This document shows positions 8,492 to 18,235 of a DNA stretch of 33,839 nucleotides, piece after piece (the first letter of the stretch is position 1; each line of letters starts with the position of its first letter). Both the position numbers and the translations under genes were made by a program. The notes under the pieces are model-generated. The model saw only the letters and a list, made by a program, of their open reading frames with translations. It had not been told where the DNA came from and did no database searches. The stretch comes from a bacterium (lineage in GTDB: Bacteria > Electryoneota > RPQS01): the NCBI GenBank assembly GCA_018812265.1, contig JAHJDG010000232.1, positions 1-33,839 on the forward strand, given 5' to 3'.

Positions 8492-9561
8492 AAACGGCCC
8501 ATAATTCTTTGCCCGAAAGAATCCCGGCGACAACCGCGGCGGAATCCGAGTATCTTCGCGCCGCGCGCGGAGGAAAAGTGTCCCCTCCACCGGTCTGGTT
8601 GATGCGACAGGCCGGCCGATACTTGCCCGAATATCGTGAAATCCGCAGCCGTCATGGATTTCTCGAAGTGTGCAACACTCCCGAGCTCGCCTGCGAGGTC
8701 ACCTTGCAACCGATTCGGCGATTCCGATTTGATGCCGCCATTCTCTTCAGTGATATTCTGCTTCCCCTGATCCCGATGGGAGCGGATCTGTCGTTCGGGA
8801 AGAACCATGGGCCGCGCATCTCCAATCCCCTGCGCACCCGATCCGATGTCGAGAAGCTCAAGCGTTTCGAGCCGCGCGAGAGTTTGACTGCCGTATTGAA
8901 AGCCATTCGCATGATCCGTTCCGAGCTTCCGCGCGAAATCGCCTTGATCGGATTCGTTGGTGCTCCTTTCACTCTGGCTTCCTATTTCATCGAGGGGGGA
9001 AAGCCCGATCCCTTTGCCAACATCAAGCGGATGATGTATGGCGATCCGAAAGTCTTTGATCTACTCTCGAAACGACTGGCGGACATGGGAGTTGAGTATC
9101 TTGCGGCGATGGTGGAAGCCGGCGTGGACGCCGTCCAGCTTTTTGACACCTGGGCCGGCCATTTGTCGGAGCTTGAATTCCGTTCACGTTGTCTCCCTTA
9201 CTTGAAAATAATATTCGAGCAACTCGCTCCGCTTGCTGTTCCCATGACCTACTTCACACTGGGAGGAATGCACCTGCTGTCCGGTATTCGTGAAAGCGGC
9301 AGCACGGTGGTCGGGCTGGATTGGAGAACTCCCATCGCCGCCGCTCGCAACACGCTCGGTTCGGACATTGCGATCCAGGGCAACCTCGATCCCGCGATTC
9401 TGTTGACCGACGAAACGACGATTCGTTCGGAAGTGCGGCGAATTGTTGCGGAGGGAAAACAGGAGGGACATGTTTTCAACCTCGGGCACGGCATTTTTCC
9501 TCAAACGCCGGTCACTTCCGTGGAAATCATGCTGGACGAATTGCGCGGAGCGAAGAAATGA
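8488..9561 (+). CDS. hemE: Uroporphyrinogen decarboxylase
   Basis: Removes four carboxyl groups from uroporphyrinogen III to give coproporphyrinogen III. All the family landmarks are present: WLMRQAGRYLPEYR near residue 40, FSDILLPLIPMG with the catalytic Asp, GFVGAPFTLASYFIEGG, LFDTWAGHL, GNLDPAILL and FNLGHGIFPQTP near the C-terminus. The length of 357 residues is normal. The ATG overlaps the hemD stop, and its own stop overlaps the ATG of hemN. Confidence 0.97.
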   Translation: MKTAHNSLPERIPATTAAESEYLRAARGGKVSPPPVWLMRQAGRYLPEYREIRSRHGFLEVCNTPELACEVTLQPIRRFRFDAAILFSDILLPLIPMGADLSFGKNHGPRISNPLRTRSDVEKLKRFEPRESLTAVLKAIRMIRSELPREIALIGFVGAPFTLASYFIEGGKPDPFANIKRMMYGDPKVFDLLSKRLADMGVEYLAAMVEAGVDAVQLFDTWAGHLSELEFRSRCLPYLKIIFEQLAPLAVPMTYFTLGGMHLLSGIRESGSTVVGLDWRTPIAAARNTLGSDIAIQGNLDPAILLTDETTIRSEVRRIVAEGKQEGHVFNLGHGIFPQTPVTSVEIMLDELRGAKK

Positions 9562-10952
9562 GTGGTACTCCGCTGAATAAGATTCCTGAAGAACGTATCT
9601 TCGCTCTTGTAGAACGGTTGGAAGTTCGTGGACCACGCTACACTTCCTATCCGACCGTTCCATCATGGAAGGATGATCGTCCGGTTGAATCCTATGGGTC
9701 CGCTCTGGCCGAGCTTGCTTCCAGGAAACGTCCCATTGCGATCTACGTTCATCTGCCCTTCTGCCGCCGCCGCTGCCTCTATTGCGGCTGCAATTCGTAC
9801 GTCACGAGTGACGCCAATCGAATGAACGGCTATGCCGATAGTCTGCTGCGGGAAATCGAGCGCGTAGCCGAGCATCTCCCGAGCAGCGTGAAACACTATC
9901 AACTCCATCTGGGGGGCGGGACGCCGACTCACTACTCCCCGGAGTTGTTGCAGCGAATTCTCGAACGGGTTATCGCCGTCTTTCCGGGTGAGACGAGAGC
10001 CGAACATTCTATCGAAGTAGATCCGCGAATCACCGCCAGCGAGCACCTCCGCGTTCTGCAGGCTCAAGGCTTCCAGCGCATTTCCGTTGGTCTGCAGGAC
10101 CTAAGTCCCGCTGTTCAACGGGCTGTGCAGCGAGAATATTCACCAAATCAATTACAGAATTTCATTGAACTGTCGCGGCAATACGGTTTCACCAGCATCA
10201 ACATTGATCTTATCTACGGCTTGCCGAAACAAACCCACGATTCTTGGAAACAAACTCTGAACGCAATTGCGAAACTGCGGCCCGACCGAATTGCCTGCTT
10301 CGGCTATGCCCATCTGCCCGAGCGACTCAAACATCAGGCGGCGATTCGCAGCGAAGATTTGCCGTCGCCGAACGAGCGACTGGGAATGATGCTGGACGCG
10401 CAGCGTCTTTTTGCTGACGCGGGTTATGTTTCCATCGGTATGGATCATTTCGCCTTGCCCGATGACGACCTTGCAATGGCGCAGCGCGCGGGCCGGGTTT
10501 GGCGGAACTTCATGGGCTACACCACTTCCCATGGAATGGAGCTCCTCGGCCTCGGTTGTTCGGCAATCAGCGAATTCGAGAGCCTGTTCGTTCAGAACGC
10601 GGTGTCGCCGGAGCGTTATGCCGAACTCCTGTCCGGCGGATCATGGGCGATTCAGCGAGGCCATCAGCTTAATTATGATGATCGCGTGAGAAAACATATC
10701 ATCAATCACCTGATGTGCAATCTGGACATTCGCATTCCACCGGATGTCGAGGAACTTGATAATGAACTTGCGGAATCTCTGAACGCAGCAATGGATTCAT
10801 TGCGCGGATACGTGGACGAGGGCTTGCTGATTGAGTACGACAGCGGATATACGGTAACTCCGCTTGGTCAACTGTTCGTGCGGAACCTCGCCATGCCGTT
10901 TGACCGGTATCTCGAGCAACAGCACGGCGTTTACTTTTCCCAGACCGTTTAG
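9558..10952 (+). CDS. hemN: Oxygen-independent coproporphyrinogen III oxidase (radical SAM)
   Basis: Converts coproporphyrinogen III to protoporphyrinogen IX without oxygen, using radical SAM chemistry. The N-terminus has the HemN signature PRYTSYPT, and the cluster motif is PFCRRRCLYCGC: Cys69, Cys73 and Cys76 bind the 4Fe-4S cluster, and Cys78 is the extra Cys seen in true HemN and not in HemW-type proteins. LGGGTPTH and IDLIYGLPKQT also match. At 464 residues it is close to E. coli HemN. The reading frame is open back to 9321, but the ATG at 9558 overlaps the hemE stop (ATGA) and matches the family start. Its presence indicates that heme is made anaerobically. Confidence 0.96.
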   Translation: MSGTPLNKIPEERIFALVERLEVRGPRYTSYPTVPSWKDDRPVESYGSALAELASRKRPIAIYVHLPFCRRRCLYCGCNSYVTSDANRMNGYADSLLREIERVAEHLPSSVKHYQLHLGGGTPTHYSPELLQRILERVIAVFPGETRAEHSIEVDPRITASEHLRVLQAQGFQRISVGLQDLSPAVQRAVQREYSPNQLQNFIELSRQYGFTSINIDLIYGLPKQTHDSWKQTLNAIAKLRPDRIACFGYAHLPERLKHQAAIRSEDLPSPNERLGMMLDAQRLFADAGYVSIGMDHFALPDDDLAMAQRAGRVWRNFMGYTTSHGMELLGLGCSAISEFESLFVQNAVSPERYAELLSGGSWAIQRGHQLNYDDRVRKHIINHLMCNLDIRIPPDVEELDNELAESLNAAMDSLRGYVDEGLLIEYDSGYTVTPLGQLFVRNLAMPFDRYLEQQHGVYFSQTV

Positions 10953-10959
10953 GTGATTC

Positions 10960-11892
10960 GTGCGCGCCGTACTGTTGGTGAATATGGGCGGTCCCGCGGA
11001 TGAGACGAAAGTGCGGCCCTATTTGCGGGCGATCTTCCGCGATCCGGCCATTCTCCCCGTTCCGGCTTTGATTCGTCCGCTGCTATCAAGACTCATCGTG
11101 GTTTTGCGCGCGAATCGCGTTATCGAGCGATACCGGATGATCGGTGGGGCCTCGCCGTTGATTGCATGGACGGAAAGACTATGCATAGCAGTTGCCGACG
11201 CACTGAAGGAGTATGAACCCGCACCGCCGGTCGCCTATGCCTTTCGCTACTCCGAACCGACGATTGAGACGGCATTGACGAAACTGAAGACACAACGCAT
11301 TCAAACCGTGAGCCTCGTCCCCTTGTTTCCGCACCACACACGGGCGATGACCGGCTCGATTGAAACCGAAGCCAGAGAAGTGTCTCGCAAATTGGGTATG
11401 ACGGTGGACGTACTGCCCGCGTGGGGCAATCAGGCGGACATTCTTGATGTATGGAGCGGATATCTGAACGAAGCATTGGCCATGCTCGGAAAAGATGCAC
11501 GCGTGCTCTTCGTAGCTCACGGGATTCCTTTGCGAGACGTACGCCGGGGTGACGACTATCCTGATCGTGTGCGTGACACGGCTCGCGCGCTTGCTTCATC
11601 GCTTCCCCAAGGAACGGAGTGGACTGTTGCTTTCCAGAGTAAAGTCGGTCCTTTGCCGTGGACTCGGCCGTATTTGAAGGTGGAACTCGACCGTTTATGC
11701 GCCGAATCGAAACCCCTGGTCATCATGCCCATCAGTTTCGCCGCCGACTGTCTGGAGACAATGTACGATCTTGATCTGCAGGCCGTTCCGCGCGCCCGGC
11801 AAGCCTGTAGCGATCAAGTCGTTCGCGTTCGTGCTTTCAATGATGAAGCGCGGTTCGCCCGCATACTGGCTCGTCTGGCGGTGGAACGATGA
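10960..11892 (+). CDS. hemH: Ferrochelatase
   Basis: Inserts ferrous iron into protoporphyrin IX. LLVNMGGPADETKVRPYLRAIF is the family N-terminus; YRMIGGASPL, the catalytic-His region FVAHGIPLR, FQSKVGPLPW and FAADCLETMYDLD (with the conserved Glu) follow. The 310 residues match the bacterial length. The start is GTG at 10960, seven bases after the hemN stop, preceded only by a weak AGG. The next gene begins inside its stop codon. Confidence 0.95.
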   Translation: MRAVLLVNMGGPADETKVRPYLRAIFRDPAILPVPALIRPLLSRLIVVLRANRVIERYRMIGGASPLIAWTERLCIAVADALKEYEPAPPVAYAFRYSEPTIETALTKLKTQRIQTVSLVPLFPHHTRAMTGSIETEAREVSRKLGMTVDVLPAWGNQADILDVWSGYLNEALAMLGKDARVLFVAHGIPLRDVRRGDDYPDRVRDTARALASSLPQGTEWTVAFQSKVGPLPWTRPYLKVELDRLCAESKPLVIMPISFAADCLETMYDLDLQAVPRARQACSDQVVRVRAFNDEARFARILARLAVER

Positions 11893-13313
11893 ATCCGTCC
11901 GACGAACTGCACAACGTTCCGCGAGTTGTCGTCGTCGGCGCGGGCGTCGCCGGACTGGCGACGGCATTCCTCATTCGTGAGATCGGCAACACTGCGGGAA
12001 GGGACGTCAACGTCTCCATACTCGAAGCGCAATCCTCAGCCGGCGGCGCAACCCGTACCGATCACGTAGATGGATACATTTGCGAGTGGGGACCCAACGG
12101 TTTTCTCGACAATGAACCGGCCACCTTTAACTTAGTGAACCGGCTGAATCTTACCAATCGCCTGCTCAAGGCCAACGCGGCCGCGGCGCACCGCTACATC
12201 TTCCATAGTGGCAAACTCCACGACGTGCCGCTGAAACCCGCCGCGTCTCTGGCGTCGGATATCCTGCCATTGTCGGCGAAATTGAGAATGGCGATGGATC
12301 TGCTTGTCCCGGCCAAGCGCGATCATTTGGAGGAAACGGTTTACGCTTTCGGGCGTCGCCGCCTCGGTCGAGCATTTTCTACCTATCTGCTCGATCCCAT
12401 GGTCTCCGGCATCTTTGCCGGAAACGCGCACTAACTCTCTCTTCCGGCGGTCTTTCCCAGAATGGTTGAGTTGGAAAAAGAGTACGGCGGTCTGTTTCGC
12501 GCCATGTTTGCTCTGCAGAAGCAAGCGAAACGGAACGGTCGCGCATCCGGTGGCCCGGTTGGTGCAAACTCGGTTCTGCACACGTTCCATGATGGGATGG
12601 GCGAACTCACGAACGCGCTTGCCGAGCGTATGGCGGGAAGACTTCGCCTGAATCGTCGCGTCGAATCTCTCTCGCGCGCCGGCGGCCGGTGGCAAGTGTG
12701 CCTGACGGACGAACGAATCGAGGCGGACGCTGTAATTCTCGCCTGTCCGTCGTTCGAGGCCGCCGAGATTGTCGGCAAGCTGGCTCCCGACACCGCCGAC
12801 TCACTCCGCGATATCCGCTATGCACCCGTGGACGTGGTGTGTCACGGGTATCGAACCGAGGATATTGGACACCCGTTGCACGGATTCGGAGTTCTGATTC
12901 CACGAAGCGAAGGCATTCGTTCGCTCGGTTGCCTGTGGAGCGATTCGATTTTCACCGGACAAGCTCCCGAGGGGAAACATCTGCTGCGTACGATAATCGG
13001 CGGCGCGCATGATCCCGAGGTGGTCCGTCTATCCCAGGCGGAACTGGATCGGCTTGCCTTTCGGGATCATCAGCACATCCTACCGATTCACAAACCTCCG
13101 ATTCTCGTGAAAACATATCGTCATCCCCGCGGTATTGCACAGTATACACTTGGTCATCTGCAGCGAGTTGCGTGCACGGAGGAACTCGAACGTCATGCGC
13201 CAGGAGTCTTCTTTACGGGAGCCTCCTATCGAGGTGTATCCATCAATGGTTGCGTGAAAGATGCGAATCGTGTGGCCGCGGCATTCTGGGCACGATATGG
13301 AGTCCGCGTATGA
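11889..13313 (+). pseudogene. hemY: Protoporphyrinogen oxidase, interrupted by one in-frame TAA
   Basis: FAD-dependent oxidation of protoporphyrinogen IX to protoporphyrin IX, the step before hemH. The N-terminal FAD site VVVVGAGVAGLATAF, the GGATRTDHVDGYICEWGPNGF region, LLDPMVSGIFAG, and the C-terminal YRGVSINGCVKDANRVA are all in one reading frame of 475 codons, the usual length. Codon 182 is TAA. Residues on both sides (GIFAGNAH before, LSLPAVFPRMVELE after) join as an uninterrupted family sequence, so nothing else is shifted or lost. Read literally, the gene gives a 181-residue fragment and, from the ATG at 12462, a 283-residue fragment. The start overlaps the hemH stop (ATGA). A sequencing error, a recent nonsense mutation, or readthrough could each explain it; TAA is a normal stop elsewhere here (fdhE). 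Confidence 0.9.
12432..12434 (+). other. In-frame TAA within hemY
   Basis: The codon sits between GNAH and LSLPAVF. Homologues as I recall them carry a charged or polar residue here (G-D-P-E-K-L-S-L), so AAA, GAA or CAA changed by one base would produce it. No ribosome-binding site stands just before the next in-frame ATG at 12462, so efficient restart there is doubtful. Confidence 0.85.
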
Positions 13314-13456
13314 ACTTGGCGGTGTACTCGCTGTCCCCTGCTATAATACGAATGACGGGCCATCGTTCGGCGGCCATTTTTGTCGTTCTCTCAGCCGAGG
13401 TGTTGGCATCAATGATTATCGCGGAGGTGGAAATCATGGTGGGAGAGTGGTTATGA
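13310..13456 (+). CDS. Possible 48-residue small protein between hemY and hemA
   Basis: An open frame fills the hemY-hemA gap exactly: its ATG overlaps the hemY stop (ATGA at 13310) and its TGA overlaps the hemA start (ATGA at 13453). The product has a hydrophobic middle (SAAIFVVLSAEVLASMIIA), compatible with a single membrane helix but interrupted by Glu. I do not recognise it. The double overlap is suggestive because other genes of this operon are joined the same way. Against it, ATGA junctions arise easily by chance, and there is no strong ribosome site. A possible internal promoter lies inside it. It could be a coupling frame with no useful product. Confidence 0.35.
   Translation: MNLAVYSLSPAIIRMTGHRSAAIFVVLSAEVLASMIIAEVEIMVGEWL
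13339..13347 (+). promoter_or_regulatory. Possible internal promoter (extended -10) before hemA
   Basis: TGCTATAAT matches the extended -10 form TG-N-TATAAT exactly. TTGGCG at 13316-13321 is a poor -35 at a spacing of 20, which an extended -10 can tolerate. It lies about 105 nt before the hemA ATG and could drive hemA-hemB-hemL and the two-component genes separately. Confidence 0.4.
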
Positions 13457-14754
13457 AGTTCGAGATGATCGGCCTGAACCATACCACGTCCACTCTCGAA
13501 GTCCGTGACAGAGCCGCGATCAGTTCCGGTCGGCTGGAGGAAGTGGCGACGCGGCTTTTGCAGGAACCGTACATGGAGGGCGTGGTGATTCTGTCCACCT
13601 GCAATCGTGTCGAACTCTACTTTTCCCCGAGTTACCACTCCACGGATCAGGCGCTTTATTCCCGCTTTGCAGAAAGCTGCAATCTGTCTCCGGCCGAAGC
13701 CCGCGCAGCCTATATCCACCGCGACGGCGACGCCGTGCACCACATCTTTCGCGTGGCCTCCGGTCTCGATTCGCAACTCATCGGCGAAACCCAGATTCTC
13801 ACTCAAGTCAAACAAGCCTATCATTCCGCGCTGGATCTGGCCTGCTCCAATGCCCTCCTGAACCGCGTCTTCCTGCGAGCCATCGAATGCGGAAAAATGA
13901 TTCGCAGTCGCACCGCCATCTCACGGGGTGCCGTCTCCGTTTCGTTCGCGGCCGTGAACATGGCGGAGCGCGTGTTCGGTCATTTGAAAGGACGCCGCAT
14001 TCTTCTGATAGGAGCCGGTGAAACGATTCGTTTGGCCATGAAACACCTGATGAACGCAGGCGCGGAGTCCTGGCGAATCAGCAACCGGACGCGCGCCCAT
14101 GCGGAGCGACTGGCCGAAACGCTGAACGCCGCGGTGGTATCTTTTCCCCCGCACGACGAAGACCTTGCGTGGGCCGATATTATCGTCTCCGCCACCGGTT
14201 CGCCACAAGTTGTCGTCTCTGCGGATCAGGCCGCTCGCGCGCTGTCGAGTCGGAATCGAAGCGGCCCGCTGCTGATTCTCGACTTGGCCGTTCCGCGAGA
14301 CGTTGATCCGGCCTTTCGGAGCGATAACGCTTACGTGTATTCGGTGGACGATTTTCGGCAGCTCGTCGAGGCCAACCTCAAGGCACGGCAGCGGGAAGCG
14401 GTTCGTGCGGAGAAACTGGTTCGGCAGAGCGTGGAGGATTTCGTTGTCTGGTACAAGGCTCATCGCGTTCTGCCTACCATTCAACAGTTGCAGGAAGTTC
14501 TGGAAGAAATCCGCACGGAGGAAATCGAGCGAAACGCCCGCCGGTTCAGTGCCGCCGACCGTGAGCAAGTGGAATTATTTTCCAAGATACTCATCAAGAA
14601 AGTCGCCACCCTCATCATCGTCAACATGAAACAAGCCTCGGTCGAGCGCAACGATCTTTCTCTGGCCAGCGCCGTATCCCTGGCCTTTGCGGGGGAGGAC
14701 AAAGAAGCTGTTGAGAACGTGCTGGAGCAATTGAAGCATGAACTTTCCCATTGA
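13453..14754 (+). CDS. hemA: Glutamyl-tRNA reductase
   Basis: First committed step of the C5 pathway: reduces glutamyl-tRNA to glutamate-1-semialdehyde with [15 protein letters not shown] contains the catalytic Cys50; [17 protein letters not shown], the nucleotide-binding GAGETIRLA (usually GAGEM), SNRT and [10 protein letters not shown] follow, then the C-terminal dimerisation helices. 433 residues is normal. The frame extends upstream to 13261, but GGGAGA six bases before the ATG at 13453, and the family start [11 protein letters not shown], fix the start. HemA is commonly the controlled step of heme synthesis, and here a possible internal promoter precedes it. Its end overlaps hemB by 17 nt. 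Confidence 0.96.
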   Translation: MKFEMIGLNHTTSTLEVRDRAAISSGRLEEVATRLLQEPYMEGVVILSTCNRVELYFSPSYHSTDQALYSRFAESCNLSPAEARAAYIHRDGDAVHHIFRVASGLDSQLIGETQILTQVKQAYHSALDLACSNALLNRVFLRAIECGKMIRSRTAISRGAVSVSFAAVNMAERVFGHLKGRRILLIGAGETIRLAMKHLMNAGAESWRISNRTRAHAERLAETLNAAVVSFPPHDEDLAWADIIVSATGSPQVVVSADQAARALSSRNRSGPLLILDLAVPRDVDPAFRSDNAYVYSVDDFRQLVEANLKARQREAVRAEKLVRQSVEDFVVWYKAHRVLPTIQQLQEVLEEIRTEEIERNARRFSAADREQVELFSKILIKKVATLIIVNMKQASVERNDLSLASAVSLAFAGEDKEAVENVLEQLKHELSH

Positions 14755-15721
14755 TCGTCCGCGGCGCTTGAGACGCACGGAGACTCTGCGCCGGCTTGTC
14801 TGCGAAACCTGGCTTCGTCCCGAAGATTTGGTTCAGCCGCTCTTTGTAGTTCCGGGAGAAAACGTTCGCCGCCCCATCGCCAGCCTGCCGGGACAGTTCC
14901 ACTTGTCCGTGGATCAAGTCGCAGACGAAGCGAAGCGAATTTTCGATCTTCATATTCCTGCGATCCTGCTTTTCGGAGTCCCAAGCTGCAAAGACGAGAT
15001 GGGAAGTTCCGCCTATGACGAGAACGGCGAAGTGCAACGGGCGACGCGGGCCATAAAAGAAGCCATACCCGGCCTCCTCGTCATCACCGACGTTTGCCTT
15101 TGCGAGTACACCAGCCACGGTCACTGCGGAGTCGTGAAACGGGGTGACGTGGACAATGATCGGACGCTGCCTTTGCTCGCCAAGACCGCGCTCAGTCACG
15201 CCGCTGCCGGCGCGGACATCGTCGCGCCCTCGGACATGATGGACGGCCGCGTGCGCGCGATCCGCGACGCACTGGACGGGAGAGGCTTCGATCAAACGGC
15301 GATTCTTTCGTATGCGATCAAGTACGCCTCCGCCTACTACGGACCCTTCCGCGATGCGGCGGGATCGGCTCCACAGTTTGGCGACCGCCGCGGCTACCAA
15401 ATGGATCCTCCCAACGCGCTGGAAGCACTGCATGAGGCGGAACTCGATCTCGCGGAAGGAGCGGACATGATTATGGTCAAGCCCGGCGTCGCCTATCTTG
15501 ACGTCTTGTCGCTCGTGAAACGAACACTGAGAAGAGTCACCGCGGCCTATCAGGTTTCCGGAGAATACGCCATGATCGAAGCGGCGGCCCAGCGAGGATG
15601 GATTGACCGCCGCCGCGTCATTCTCGAGACGCTGGTGGCTTTCAAACGGGCGGGCGCCGATTTCATTCTTACCTACTACGCCTCGGAAGCGGCCGCTTGG
15701 CTGCGTGAGGATATCCGATGA
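14738..15721 (+). CDS. hemB: Delta-aminolevulinic acid dehydratase (porphobilinogen synthase)
   Basis: Condenses two 5-aminolevulinate molecules to porphobilinogen. The active-site lysines are Lys195 (SYAIKYAS) and Lys248 ([10 protein letters not shown]). The metal site [14 protein letters not shown] keeps three cysteines (120, 122, 130), so this is the zinc-type enzyme, not the Mg-only form. [10 protein letters not shown] and VSGEYAMI also fit. The 327 residues are normal length. The start lies inside the end of hemA, with GGAG ten or so bases upstream. Confidence 0.96.
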   Translation: MNFPIDRPRRLRRTETLRRLVCETWLRPEDLVQPLFVVPGENVRRPIASLPGQFHLSVDQVADEAKRIFDLHIPAILLFGVPSCKDEMGSSAYDENGEVQRATRAIKEAIPGLLVITDVCLCEYTSHGHCGVVKRGDVDNDRTLPLLAKTALSHAAAGADIVAPSDMMDGRVRAIRDALDGRGFDQTAILSYAIKYASAYYGPFRDAAGSAPQFGDRRGYQMDPPNALEALHEAELDLAEGADMIMVKPGVAYLDVLSLVKRTLRRVTAAYQVSGEYAMIEAAAQRGWIDRRRVILETLVAFKRAGADFILTYYASEAAAWLREDIR

Positions 15722-15829
15722 CCGCCGAGCCGGGTTTAGCGCTCGATTCCTCCTCGAATGACGGATATTTCGCCGCGCGCAACCCGGCCGGAACAATCTC
15801 TCTCCTTGACAAAATGCGAGGGAAATCGC

Positions 15830-17098
15830 ATGACCAAGTCCGAACAGCTCTTTGAACGAGCGCAAAAAGTCTTGCCGGGCGGAGTAAACTCGCCGGTGCG
15901 TGCTTTCAAGGCCGTCGGTGGCACGCCGCCCTTCATCGTTGCGGCACGGGGATGTACGCTTGAAGATTCGGACGGAAGATGCTACATTGACTATGTAGGT
16001 TCGTGGGGCCCCATGATCTTGGGGCATTCCCACTCCACCGTGGTCAGGGCACTTCAGGAAGCGGTGCCGCGGGGGACGAGCTTCGGCATGCCCTCGCCGA
16101 CAGAGGTAGAACTCGCCGAAGAGATCGTCCGTCGTGTCCCTTCAATCGAAATGATTCGTTTTGTGAATTCCGGAACGGAAGCCACGATGAGTGCCATCCG
16201 CCTCGCACGTGCCGCCACGGGCCGACCAACAATTCTAAAATTCTCCGGATGTTATCACGGGCACGCCGACAGCTTCCTGATCCAGGCCGGATCGGGAGTC
16301 GCCACCCTCGGCCTTCCCGACAGTCCGGGGGTCACCAGAGGAGCCGCGCAAGATACGCGGATCGCTCCCTTCAATGATTTTGCTGCCGTTGAGCGATTAT
16401 TCGACCGCGAGGGCGATTCGATGGCGGCAGTCATCGTGGAACCCGTGTGCGGAAACATGGGAGTTGTTCCTCCCGCGGAAGGTTTCTTGGAAGGGTTGCG
16501 GAGTCTCTGTGACCGCAACCACTCCCTGCTCATCTTCGACGAGGTCATGACCGGCTTTCGCGTGCATCCGGCCGGCGCGCAGGGACTTTTCGGCATCCGA
16601 CCTGACCTGACAGCCTTCGGCAAGGTCATCGGAGGTGGATTGCCGGTGGGAGCCTATGGCGGACGGGCCGATCTGATGCAGCGGATTTCTCCCTCCGGAC
16701 CCGTTTATCAGGCGGGCACGCTGTCCGGGAATCCGCTGGCCATGACGGCCGGACTGGCTACGCTCCATGAACTCACGGAAGATGCTTATGCGAAACTGGA
16801 GCGGACATCGGCGAAACTCGCACAGGGTTTGCGAAACGTATGCGCTGAAAAGAGAATCGCCGCGCAGGTTCAGCGCGTCGGTTCGATGCTTACACTGTTT
16901 TTTGGCGAACGTCCGGTGACGAATATGGAGGACGCTTCGCGGGCCGATCACGGCAAGTACGCTCGCTTTTTTCGGAACCTGCTGGCGTCGGGAGTGCATC
17001 TTCCACCCAGCGGATACGAGGCCTGGTTCGTATCGCTGGCGCATAACGACTCGACGGTGGAACGCACGATTGCCGCCGCCGCCGCCGCTTTAGCGTGA
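15830..17098 (+). CDS. hemL: Glutamate-1-semialdehyde 2,1-aminomutase
   Basis: PLP enzyme that moves the amino group of glutamate-1-semialdehyde to give 5-aminolevulinate, completing the C5 route with HemA. The PLP lysine is Lys265 in AFGKVIGGGLPVGAYGG; SGTEATMSAIRLAR, GCYHGHADSFL and FDEVMTGFR are the other class-III aminotransferase landmarks. 422 residues is normal. The frame is open to 15758, but GAGGG seven bases before the ATG at 15830 and the family start TKSEQLFERA set the start. About 108 nt separate it from hemB; I see no convincing promoter there. Confidence 0.96.
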   Translation: MTKSEQLFERAQKVLPGGVNSPVRAFKAVGGTPPFIVAARGCTLEDSDGRCYIDYVGSWGPMILGHSHSTVVRALQEAVPRGTSFGMPSPTEVELAEEIVRRVPSIEMIRFVNSGTEATMSAIRLARAATGRPTILKFSGCYHGHADSFLIQAGSGVATLGLPDSPGVTRGAAQDTRIAPFNDFAAVERLFDREGDSMAAVIVEPVCGNMGVVPPAEGFLEGLRSLCDRNHSLLIFDEVMTGFRVHPAGAQGLFGIRPDLTAFGKVIGGGLPVGAYGGRADLMQRISPSGPVYQAGTLSGNPLAMTAGLATLHELTEDAYAKLERTSAKLAQGLRNVCAEKRIAAQVQRVGSMLTLFFGERPVTNMEDASRADHGKYARFFRNLLASGVHLPPSGYEAWFVSLAHNDSTVERTIAAAAAALA

Positions 17099-17122
17099 CG
17101 GTATTTCGCCTTCGGAGAGAGT

Positions 17123-18235
17123 ATGCAATACCGACGGTCTTTCCGCCATCACTTCGTAATCTTCGTTCTGCTGTCGTTCATTGCGCTTGCTCAACTGAGC
17201 TGGTGGGTGATTTTTCAGCTCAACGAAGGATCACGCGTAACCAAACTGCAGCACCGGATATGGACGGAACAAATCCGCGTCGCGAGCGAACAGGCCGGGC
17301 TGTGGTCAGAGCGCCCGCGCCACGAGCTTGAGACGTGGCTGCAGCGCGTCTTTCCCGACTTGACTCTGGAAGAAGCGAGCGGGAAGATTATCGTCAGCGC
17401 CGCGGCGGAAAAGCGTCTGCGCCGTCTGGCGGGCGGGCGGGTGCGGATGTACGTCTCGGAAGGCGCGTTCTTCATTTTCCTGCTGCTAACCGGCATCGGA
17501 TACATGTACTGGGTGTTGCGGCGCGAGATCCTTTACGAACAGCAGCAGTCTTCGTTCCTCTCCGCCACCTCGCACGAACTCAAAACACCCATCACTTCCC
17601 TGCGACTCCATCTGGACACGCTCATTGACCGCGACCTCCCCAAAGCACAAGCGCTCGACGTGTTGTCCACCATGCGTCGGGACCTGGATCGTCTGACCGA
17701 TCAAATTGATCGCCAGCTGCAGGCGCAAGCGTTTGTATTCGGAAAGCGAAAACTCTCCCTGCAGCCCACCGATCTGACCGACGAAACTCAGTTCATCCTG
17801 AAGGAAATTTCCGGCCGGTACAATCTGAAAGACCTCCAATTGCGCACCCATTTGGAACCCGACGTCACCGTCATGGCCGATCCGGAACGTTGGCAGATTC
17901 TCGTGCGGAATCTGCTGGAGAACGCGATCAAGTATTCGCCGGGCGGAGGAGTTCTGCAAGTCTCCCTGACGCGAGCCGGCCGCCTCGCCCAATTACACGT
18001 CTCGGACGAGGGTGTTGGATTCTCCCAAGTCGAATGCGAGCGAATCTTTGAGCGGTTCTATCGAATTGAAAGCGAGGAAACTCGGCGAACCCACGGCACG
18101 GGACTCGGACTATATCTCGTTCGTGAGATCGCGAGGTCTTTCGGGGGTTCGGTCCGTGCATCCAGCGAGGGAAAGGGAAAAGGCGCGGCGTTCATCGTGG
18201 AAATCCCGTTGGCGGAGGAAAAGCGCCTTGCCTGA
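17123..18235 (+). CDS. Membrane sensor histidine kinase
   Basis: Two-component sensor in the inner membrane. One helix at about residues 10-31, a periplasmic segment of about 80 residues rich in charged helices and without a recognised ligand fold, a second helix near 114-132, then HisKA with the phospho-acceptor His151 in SATSHELKTPITSL. The ATP-binding domain shows the N box LLENAIKYSPGG, DEGVGF, FERFYR and GTGLGLYL. GGAG five bases before the ATG supports the start. It begins 24 nt after hemL and overlaps the regulator that follows, so it is probably co-transcribed with heme genes. What it senses is unknown; heme, redox state or envelope stress are possibilities without sequence proof. Confidence 0.93.
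   Translation: MQYRRSFRHHFVIFVLLSFIALAQLSWWVIFQLNEGSRVTKLQHRIWTEQIRVASEQAGLWSERPRHELETWLQRVFPDLTLEEASGKIIVSAAAEKRLRRLAGGRVRMYVSEGAFFIFLLLTGIGYMYWVLRREILYEQQQSSFLSATSHELKTPITSLRLHLDTLIDRDLPKAQALDVLSTMRRDLDRLTDQIDRQLQAQAFVFGKRKLSLQPTDLTDETQFILKEISGRYNLKDLQLRTHLEPDVTVMADPERWQILVRNLLENAIKYSPGGGVLQVSLTRAGRLAQLHVSDEGVGFSQVECERIFERFYRIESEETRRTHGTGLGLYLVREIARSFGGSVRASSEGKGKGAAFIVEIPLAEEKRLA
18214..18220 (+). promoter_or_regulatory. Shine-Dalgarno site fixing the TTG start of the response regulator
   Basis: GGAGGAA stands seven bases before TTG at 18228, inside the end of the histidine kinase gene. It decides the start of the response regulator, which has no ATG at the expected position. Confidence 0.75.

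Noticed and set aside
9321-9557. Upstream in-frame extension of hemN inside hemE
   Set aside because: The residues are not HemN-like, and the ATG at 9558 overlaps the hemE stop and matches the family start.
15806-15811. TTGACA as a -35 box for hemL
   Set aside because: No -10-like hexamer occurs at 16-18 bp spacing; the sequence there is the hemL start region.
15718-15855. 45-codon frame starting at the hemB stop (ATGA)
   Set aside because: It runs into the start of hemL in another frame, has no ribosome site or recognisable sequence, and unlike the hemY-hemA frame does not meet the next gene at its stop.
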